NCBI GenBank assembly: GCA_945898025.1
Contig: CAMDGT010000096.1
Coordinates: 1 to 5,262, forward strand
Direction of reading: 5' to 3'
DNA length: 5,262 bases
Origin: Rickettsia typhi
GTDB lineage: Bacteria > Pseudomonadota > Alphaproteobacteria > Rickettsiales > UBA1997
The position numbers and the translations under genes are program-made. This document shows positions 1 through 5,129 of this stretch, piece by piece (the stretch's first letter is position 1; every line of letters starts with the position of its first letter). Under the pieces are notes generated by a model. That model saw nothing but the letters and a program-made list of their open reading frames with translations, was not told the origin of the DNA and did not search any database.

Positions 1-257
1 TACCGCCATCAATATCCGAATTAAAAAGAAGGCTAACAACAAGAGCTCAAGATAGCGAAGAGGATGTAATGAACAGGATGAAAAAATCCTATAGTGAAAT
101 TAGTCATTTTAATGAATATGATTTAGTTATAATTAACGATAACCTCAACAATACATACCAAAAGATCTTTTCTGTCATTGAAGCAAAAAGACTTCAAAGA
201 TACAATAAAAAAGATTTACAAAATTTTATTAATAACTTTCTTGATAGAAATGCATAA
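1..257 (+). CDS. gmk: Guanylate kinase, C-terminal part (5' end outside window)
   Basis: Guanylate kinase phosphorylates GMP (and dGMP) to GDP with ATP in the cytoplasm. The reading frame is already open at base 3 and runs 84 codons to TAA at 255-257. It begins PPSISELKRRL, matching the Gmk segment 'FPPS..EL..RL', continues with TTRAQDSEEDVMNRM (the basic lid region 'RGxDSEExIxxR'), then SEISHFNEYDLVIINDNL, the Gmk 'E(I/M)SHYxEYDYVIVND' block, and ends in the usual helix 'IEAKRLQR'. The P-loop and GMP-binding half lie left of the window. An ATG at 69 opens a shorter frame, but the homology continues upstream of it, so it is an internal methionine. The stop overlaps the start of the DedA gene by 8 nt, suggesting co-transcription. 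Assignment is by family motifs recalled from memory, with high confidence. Confidence 0.93.
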   Translation, partial: PPSISELKRRLTTRAQDSEEDVMNRMKKSYSEISHFNEYDLVIINDNLNNTYQKIFSVIEAKRLQRYNKKDLQNFINNFLDRNA

Positions 258-879
258 TTTTATTGATTCCATAGTTAGAATTTTAATTGAGTTTATTGAT
301 AAAATTGGCTATTTAGGAATATTTCTGGGAATGTTTCTTGAAAGCACGATAATACCAATTCCAAGCGAAATAATAATGATACCAGCTGGAATTGCTGCTT
401 CAAATGGCAAAGTAAATTTTTGGCTAGTAAATATATTTGGAATTTCAGGAAATGTCGCGGGAGCGATCTTTAGCTACTACATAGCAAAGTCAATTGGCAG
501 AACCATTATCTTCAAATTTGGAAAATATTTTTTTATTAAACCGGCTACAATTATTAAAACGGAAGATTTCTTCAATAAATATGGCTCAATATCGGTTTTA
601 ATTGGCAGATTATTGCCCGGATTTCGCCATTTTATATCTATTCCTGCTGGAATTTCAAAAATGAACTTTAAGAATTTTTTGCTTTACACAACAATTGGAT
701 CATCTATCTGGACAACAATATTAACAGTCTTTGGATTTTTTATCGGCAACAATCAATCTTTGCTAAAAAAACATTACCATACAATATTAATTGCCACAAT
801 AACAATATCAGCTCTTGTGGCAATTTTATTCTGGATCAATAAAAGACTAAAAAATTCATTTAAAAAAATAAAACTTTAA
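250..879 (+). CDS. DedA-family inner-membrane protein (SNARE-associated/VTT domain)
   Basis: A 209-residue integral membrane protein of the DedA (YqjA/YghB-like) family. These proteins are linked to membrane homeostasis, envelope stress tolerance and undecaprenyl-phosphate or lipid flipping; the exact substrate here is unknown. Visible family marks are FLESTIIPIPSE at residues 29-40 (E31, P36, P38, E40), the glycine-rich GNVAGAIFSYYIAKSIGR at 67-84, and the hallmark GRLLPGFRHFISIPAG at 119-134 with R120, P123 and R126. Hydrophobic stretches occur near residues 15-30, 55-78, 145-166 and 178-196, followed by a lysine-rich tail. I chose ATG at 250 although the same frame is open from a TTG at 178. 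The upstream extension would lie inside gmk, has no family similarity and is lysine-rich, and length from 250 fits the family. No clear ribosome-binding site precedes 250, so translational coupling to gmk is likely. Confidence 0.92.
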   Translation: MHNFIDSIVRILIEFIDKIGYLGIFLGMFLESTIIPIPSEIIMIPAGIAASNGKVNFWLVNIFGISGNVAGAIFSYYIAKSIGRTIIFKFGKYFFIKPATIIKTEDFFNKYGSISVLIGRLLPGFRHFISIPAGISKMNFKNFLLYTTIGSSIWTTILTVFGFFIGNNQSLLKKHYHTILIATITISALVAILFWINKRLKNSFKKIKL

Positions 880-883
880 TTTT

Positions 884-917
884 GCTAATTTTAAAACTCA
901 ACTAGATACCAATTAGC
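884..917. repeat. AT-rich inverted repeat between convergent genes (weak terminator candidate)
   Basis: GCTAATT at 884-890 is perfectly repeated in inverse as AATTAGC at 911-917, with a 20-nt loop. It lies in the 33-bp gap between the convergent dedA and cqsS-like genes and overlaps the cqsS stop. A shared bidirectional terminator would be expected here. However, the stem is only 7 bp with two G-C pairs, the loop is long, and no clean T-run follows on the + strand. On the - strand a T-rich stretch (complement of about 861-873) follows only after a gap of about ten bases. A role in termination is therefore only a possibility. Confidence 0.25.
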
Positions 918-3012
918 TAGTCCAGAATCTTGCGAGATCAATTAGATGCTTAACATCATCGCCTTTAACAAAGAAATCACTTACACCAGATTTTAAAAAT
1001 TTGTGTATATTTTCCTTTTCTCCGTCTCCGCTATATATTATAACTGGAATCCGACGATTATTATCTTTAAAATTTATGATACTTTTTATCGCTTCATCGC
1101 CATTTATTATAGGCATATTAACATCAGTAATAACTAAATCATAATGTAAATTTTCATCAAAGATCTTATCTTGCAACTCTTTGCCGTTAAAAACCTCATC
1201 AATTTCAAAACCATATTTTTGCAAGTTTTTTGAAAGAATCATACGGTTTACAGAATCATCATCGGCTAATAATATTCTTTTTGGACAAGAATTTTTATCT
1301 ATAATCGCATCAAGGTCACCCGGAACCTTATTAATTAAACTCCATTTTGCAATCGATCTTTCTAATAACAAGATTTGTTTTTGATTTTTAATTACAACCT
1401 CATTAACCCCTATAATCATTAATGCTTTTTCATTTAAACGATTTGCATTATAAGCAATTATTGGCACTTCATTATTGATTTTTCTAATTCTAACAATTAA
1501 TTCAAAGATAACATCTTCATTATTCTCAATATTAATAAGCAACAACTCGCAATTATAGTTTAACTTTAATTCAGAAGTAAAGACGGTTTCTTCTTTAAAG
1601 AATCTAGCATTAATTTCCAATTCTTTCATTGTGTTTTTAAAATGATTAGATTCTTTAAGAAAATCAATATCTTCAAAAATCAGAGCGTTTTTTGAAAAAT
1701 AATTTAATTTTACCCCTTCGTTATTTGGTAGAAATTTATTAATCTCAGCATCTGATAATTTTGGAAAGCTTAAAATAAACTTCGTAAAATCATTTACCTT
1801 TGAATTACATTCAATTTTACCACCAAAACTTTCCATAGCTTTCTTGCAAAAATCTAGCCCCAAGCCTACGCCATCTTCTTTTCCAGACGTATAAAATGAA
1901 TCAAAAATATACTTTATTTTATCCTCAGGGATTCCAGGACCATTATCTTCAACAATTATTTGATTATAATTTAATCTATCATTCTCTCCTCTATTAAAAG
2001 AAATTTTAATAAAACCATCTTTATTTGAATTAAGGTAATAAAGTGCGTTTCTTATTAAATTAAAAATCATATAAGTGAAAGCGGCTTTATCAGCCTTTAC
2101 AACAAAATTATTTTTAGTATCGAGTATAATTTTATCTACCTGACCTTCATAATCAAAACCATATTCTTTTACTGCAGAGGAAATAAGATTAGAAACAGAA
2201 AGAAATTCTAATTTTTTTTGCTTAACCTTTTCTTTTAGATTTGCCAATATCATTTCTATAACTTCTGAAGCCCTACTAGTACAACCTAAAATAGTATTTA
2301 AATTGCTATTAATTTCTTTAATTTCGCTTAAGTTAAGTTGTTTTTTTATTGTATTGTCGCTTGCAATAATTAAATTTCTAATTCTAGCCGTCAAAAGATT
2401 AATTGCATTCAAAGGGTTCCTCATTTCATGAGCAATTCCACCGCCAAAAGATTTCATGTTTCTAATTTTAAACTGACTCCTAATTTCAGTTCTATGACAA
2501 AGAATTCCACTAAAAATTGCGAATAAGTATATTGGAATATATTTGCCATCAAAGCTTTTAAAAGAATCCATTGCAAAACCATTCAAAGGATAAAGAGCAA
2601 CATTTATTATAGCCGCTAAACTAAACATAGCAATAATTAGCAACCAGTGATAAAGTAGTAAAATTGCAAGATATACCGCCGCCAGATAAGACATCAACCA
2701 AACATCAGAAAATTTATTAGCAAACAGCATGTATGTAAAGAACAATGGAATACTAATAAATAACGAGAAAAAGAAATATATTGGAAACAACTTAACGAGC
2801 TTTGCAGACAACTTGGTATAAAAAAGCCAAGGCAAAAATAAAACCGAGCAAATAACTCTCAATACAATGGATTCATAATGTTGCGGATATAAATATTTCC
2901 ATATAAAATAATACATTGGAAAACCAACAAAACCGAGAATGCCAACCAAAAATAAATTATTTTGTGCATATTTAAATATATTAATATATTCTTTTTTTAT
3001 TTTTTCAACCAT
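913..3012 (-). CDS. cqsS: CqsS-like quorum-sensing hybrid sensor histidine kinase
   Basis: A 699-residue membrane hybrid histidine kinase, expected to detect the alpha-hydroxyketone signal made by the adjacent synthase. Residues 1-172 form about six membrane helices (near 21-40, 51-66, 75-97, 105-121, 124-141, 158-172). The N-terminus (YAQNNLFLVG, GFPMYYFIWKY, YPQHYE) closely resembles Vibrio CqsS. The H-box is GGIAHEMRNP with H195. The ATPase domain has the N-box around N322, G1 DNGPG at 356-360, an F-box near 369-377 and G2 GVGLGL at 381-386. Residues about 437-560 look like a degenerate receiver. The true C-terminal receiver (about 578-696) has acidic D584-D586, phospho-acceptor D630 (VITDVNMP), S661 and K683. 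In Vibrio cholerae the ligand switches CqsS kinase activity and phosphate passes via LuxU to LuxO; neither gene is present here. The ATG shares one base with the cqsA stop and has no separate ribosome-binding site. Confidence 0.93.
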   Translation of the reverse strand: MVEKIKKEYINIFKYAQNNLFLVGILGFVGFPMYYFIWKYLYPQHYESIVLRVICSVLFLPWLFYTKLSAKLVKLFPIYFFFSLFISIPLFFTYMLFANKFSDVWLMSYLAAVYLAILLLYHWLLIIAMFSLAAIINVALYPLNGFAMDSFKSFDGKYIPIYLFAIFSGILCHRTEIRSQFKIRNMKSFGGGIAHEMRNPLNAINLLTARIRNLIIASDNTIKKQLNLSEIKEINSNLNTILGCTSRASEVIEMILANLKEKVKQKKLEFLSVSNLISSAVKEYGFDYEGQVDKIILDTKNNFVVKADKAAFTYMIFNLIRNALYYLNSNKDGFIKISFNRGENDRLNYNQIIVEDNGPGIPEDKIKYIFDSFYTSGKEDGVGLGLDFCKKAMESFGGKIECNSKVNDFTKFILSFPKLSDAEINKFLPNNEGVKLNYFSKNALIFEDIDFLKESNHFKNTMKELEINARFFKEETVFTSELKLNYNCELLLINIENNEDVIFELIVRIRKINNEVPIIAYNANRLNEKALMIIGVNEVVIKNQKQILLLERSIAKWSLINKVPGDLDAIIDKNSCPKRILLADDDSVNRMILSKNLQKYGFEIDEVFNGKELQDKIFDENLHYDLVITDVNMPIINGDEAIKSIINFKDNNRRIPVIIYSGDGEKENIHKFLKSGVSDFFVKGDDVKHLIDLARFWTS

Positions 3013-4166
3013 TATACAATAAAAATATTCTTGTCTTTAATTTCCTGAAAAGATTTCGCGATATATTTCAATTTATCAAAAGAAATCTTGCTATTAACTG
3101 AGAGCCTAATTAGTGCCCTATTTTTTGGAGTTGCAGGAGAACAAAAAACAGAACCAAAAATGTTTCTCTCTTCTAATGCATCTCGCAAAATTTCTGTATT
3201 TTCTTCACTTCCCGATTCAACGGAAACAATATGAGATTGGCTCTGAACTTTATAGCCCATAGCGCTCAATTCACCTCTCAAGAAAGCAGACTTTTCTATC
3301 AATGCTTCTCTTAAATCATCAGAATCCTTAATTACTTCCAATGTAGCTCTTAGACCAGCAATTTCATAATCAAGGAGAGTAGAACTAAAAATTGCAGGAT
3401 AAGATATGTAAGGAAAATATCCAGCAAATCTCTTAGAGCAAGTAATTAAGCCCGCTCTTCCTGCAAATGCTTTAGCTAGACTAAGAGTTATAAAATCAAC
3501 CTGATCAGTTAAACCAAGCTCCCTAACCAAACCAGAACCTTTATAACCGTGAGTTCCCACCGAATGAGATTCATCAACAACATAAACACATTTATATTGT
3601 TGCGATAATTTTGCAATTTCTGCTATTGGAGCAATATCACCAATTGTGCTATATAAGGAATCGATTAAAATAATTCCCGGACCATTTTTTTTTAACATTT
3701 TCTCTAAATGATAGATATTATTATGCAAAAAAGGTACTGGCTTTGCTCCTGCGATTTTTATCCCTTCCCATAGCGACATATGAGCAAAGAAATCTATGTA
3801 TACCGGCATATCTTTTTCTGCTATAGCCTGCAACAATCCAACATTGGCAGCCCAACCAGACTGACATAATATCGAAGATTCGTAACCTAAATATTCCGAT
3901 ATCTCTTCTTCGAAACAACCTTTTAGGCTATTTTCAGTTAAAAAAACTGCCGACATAACGATTTTATCATGCTGACTTTTTATTTCTTTTTCTTGAGCAG
4001 AAAGAATTTTTGAATGATTGGCAATTGCCAAGTAATCATTGCTTGTTAGAACTATAGAGTCATTCTTGGTATTTCTACCAATCACTAAGTGTTTTTTATT
4101 TTTTCTAACTTCTATAATATTTTTATAAAAGTCATTAACTTTTTTTATTAAAAAATCACAATACAT
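3012..4166 (-). CDS. cqsA: CqsA/LqsA-like alpha-oxoamine synthase (autoinducer synthase)
   Basis: A 384-residue PLP-dependent fold-type I enzyme of the alpha-oxoamine synthase family (relatives: KBL, BioF, ALAS). In Vibrio, CqsA condenses an acyl-CoA with an amino-acid-derived substrate (SAM or 2-aminobutyrate) to give the CAI-1 precursor; Legionella LqsA makes LAI-1. Similarity to Vibrio CqsA is strong along the whole length: GKHLV-like KKHLVIGR at 24-31, SNDYLAIANH at 42-51, CQSGWAANVGLLQ at 101-113, VYIDFFAHMSLWEG at 122-135, NGPGIILIDSLYSTIG at 161-176, VVDESHSVGTHG at 196-207 (D198 for the pyridine nitrogen, H201), SLAKAFAGRAG at 229-239 with Schiff-base K232, ISYPAIFSSTLL at 254-265, and FGSVFCSPATPKN at 337-349. 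The CqsA-specific FFAHMSLWEG and YPAIFSSTLL blocks argue against plain KBL or BioF. Length is typical and no catalytic residue is missing. It is the first gene of an operon with the sensor kinase. No clear ribosome-binding site precedes the ATG. Confidence 0.95.
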   Translation of the reverse strand: MYCDFLIKKVNDFYKNIIEVRKNKKHLVIGRNTKNDSIVLTSNDYLAIANHSKILSAQEKEIKSQHDKIVMSAVFLTENSLKGCFEEEISEYLGYESSILCQSGWAANVGLLQAIAEKDMPVYIDFFAHMSLWEGIKIAGAKPVPFLHNNIYHLEKMLKKNGPGIILIDSLYSTIGDIAPIAEIAKLSQQYKCVYVVDESHSVGTHGYKGSGLVRELGLTDQVDFITLSLAKAFAGRAGLITCSKRFAGYFPYISYPAIFSSTLLDYEIAGLRATLEVIKDSDDLREALIEKSAFLRGELSAMGYKVQSQSHIVSVESGSEENTEILRDALEERNIFGSVFCSPATPKNRALIRLSVNSKISFDKLKYIAKSFQEIKDKNIFIV

Positions 4167-4185
4167 TATTCAATTTTGAACATTA

Positions 4186-4213
4186 TTAATAATTATTTTA
4201 ATGAAGTTAGCAA
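4186..4213 (-). promoter_or_regulatory. Possible sigma-70-type promoter for cqsA-cqsS
   Basis: On the - strand, TTGCTA (complement of 4208-4213) is followed after 16 nt by TATTAA (complement of 4186-4191). The -10-like box lies about 20 nt upstream of the cqsA ATG, giving a very short leader. In DNA this AT-rich such matches arise easily by chance, and the -35 box is imperfect, so this is a tentative call. No repressor palindrome or sigma-54 element is evident beside it. Confidence 0.25.
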
Positions 4214-4537
4214 TATTTTGGAAAAGCAACTAGAATTAAAATTTGTTGCATAATCTTAGTTGTTTTGCGGATGATGTTTTAGCAATTAAGCAACTATAGT
4301 TTGTCAATCAATCAAATATTGTTAATAGCAATTAATAATACAATTTTTTCATGAGATAATAATTTATTTAACAATTTATATGTATCAAAATGAAACATGA
4401 CATAGAATTGAGTATTATAAATTAAATAATTGTCAATTGGCTAAAAATAAGTTAGATGAAATTTAAAAGCACTTAAAAGTTAATTATTTTTGTAAAATCA
4501 CAACAATTAAGATACATACAAGACAATTTTTATCAAG

Positions 4538-4577
4538 TACTTTTTTAAAAAGTAAGCTAGATTTATTTTTACTAGCT
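4538..4577. repeat. Pair of adjacent palindromes (possible - strand hairpin terminator)
   Basis: Two inverted repeats lie next to each other. TACTTTTT/AAAAAGTA spans 4538-4554 with a single central base, and AGCTAG at 4555-4560 is matched by CTAGCT at 4572-4577 around an 11-nt AT loop. Read on the - strand, the 6-bp stem is followed after a few bases by a run of six T, the arrangement of a weak intrinsic terminator. This could stop transcription entering the cqsA upstream region from the right. The stem is short, so chance is not excluded. Confidence 0.3.
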
Positions 4578-4682
4578 CAAATTGATCGTAAATAAATACT
4601 ATGATTTTATTAACTTATTAACTATATAATACTAAATTTTAATTTCTTAATATTAATTTTTTATAATAATTCAACAAGGGTC

Positions 4683-4712
4683 TTGACTAGTTAAGTAAAT
4701 CTTAACTATTAT
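4683..4712 (+). promoter_or_regulatory. Likely transposase promoter inside the IS left end
   Basis: TTGACT at 4683-4688 and TATTAT at 4707-4712 are separated by 18 nt, a near-consensus sigma-70 arrangement reading toward the transposase. It begins five bases inside the proposed IS end, so the -35 box may form part of the terminal inverted repeat. The spacer between the two boxes is largely occupied by a perfect 8-bp palindrome. Confidence 0.55.
4688..4708. repeat. Perfect 8-bp inverted repeat within the promoter spacer
   Basis: TAGTTAAG at 4688-4695 is the exact reverse complement of CTTAACTA at 4701-4708, with a 5-nt spacer TAAAT. The repeat lies between and slightly overlaps the -35 and -10 boxes. 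It could be a binding site for transposase autoregulation, part of the transposase-binding end, or a hairpin. Which of these is right cannot be told from the sequence. Confidence 0.55.
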
Positions 4713-4962
4713 TTTGACCTTATAGAATAAAGGAAAAAACAAATATTACAATCGTTTCCAAATTTCTGAGAAAAAGTTTCGAGAGATTTTGAAGTATTTT
4801 TGTTTTGATGAAACTGCTAATAAAACTTCAATTTATACAAAAATTAACAGAAACACAATTAACAAAATATTTAACAAGGTTCGCCAACATTTTTTTGCTG
4901 ATAATTTAAATCTTTCAGAAAAAGAGAATGGTGAGTTTGAACTCGATGAATCTTATTTTGGA

Positions 4963-5007
4963 GCCAAGAGAATTAGGGGCAAGAGACTTAGGGGCAAGAG
5001 AGGTCGT
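4963..5007 (+). repeat. 15-bp tandem repeat, three units, inside transposase
   Basis: Units at 4963-4977 (GCCAAGAGAATTAGG), 4978-4992 (GGCAAGAGACTTAGG) and 4993-5007 (diverging after GGCAAGAGA) give the peptide AKRIRGKRLRGKRGRG. Relatives that I recall have a single 'RGKRGRG' step, so one five-residue unit seems to have been added in frame, lengthening a basic loop just after the first catalytic Asp. Confidence 0.7.
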
Positions 5008-5103
5008 GGAGCTGTTGAAAAAACTCCAGTTTTTGGACTTTTAAAAAGAGATGGTAAGGTTTTCGTTGAAATAGTCAAAAATTGCACCAGAGAACAATTG
5101 ATG

Positions 5104-5129
5104 CCTATTATTCAGGCCAATTATTCAGG
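5104..5129 (+). repeat. 13-bp tandem duplication causing the transposase frameshift
   Basis: CCTATTATTCAGG (5104-5116) is followed directly by CCAATTATTCAGG (5117-5129), with one mismatch. Thirteen is not a multiple of three, so the duplication shifts the frame and leads to the TGA at 5140-5142. Deleting one copy joins the two parts of the transposase exactly. Confidence 0.9.

Larger units (their letters stand above)
4167..4677. other. AT-rich intergenic region without recognisable gene
   Basis: About 510 bp separate the cqsA start from the insertion-sequence end. Composition is visibly more AT-rich than the flanking genes. Open frames are tiny (for example ATG at 4201 gives 10 codons and ATG at 4390 gives 11), and none has a ribosome-binding site or a recognisable protein. 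I see no tRNA, no rRNA and no CRISPR repeat. Short words such as CAATTAA (near 4284, 4330 and 4504) recur, but at the level expected for such composition. The left part should hold the cqsA promoter. The rest may be a decayed gene remnant or may contain an undetected small RNA. Confidence 0.6.

Noticed and set aside
178..249. Longer N-terminus for the DedA protein from a TTG at 178
   Set aside because: It lies fully inside gmk coding sequence, is lysine-rich without family similarity, and the ATG at 250 gives a normal length.
1181..1384. 67-codon open frame on the + strand
   Set aside because: It is antisense to the receiver domain of the CqsS-like kinase and resembles no known protein.
3721..3918. 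65-codon open frame on the - strand
   Set aside because: It is an out-of-frame shadow of the strongly conserved cqsA coding sequence.
3012..4166. Annotation as 2-amino-3-ketobutyrate CoA ligase, BioF or 5-aminolevulinate synthase
   Set aside because: The FFAHMSLWEG and YPAIFSSTLL blocks, and the adjacent CqsS-like kinase, fit CqsA specifically.
4281..4350. Hairpin ATTGT/ACAAT followed by T-run (near 4319-4350) as a + strand terminator
   Set aside because: The stem is only 5 bp without G-C support, and there is no upstream + strand gene to terminate.
4167..4677. Qrr-type small RNA or sigma-54 promoter upstream of cqsA
   Set aside because: I could find no -24/-12 GG/GC element and no recognisable Qrr core.
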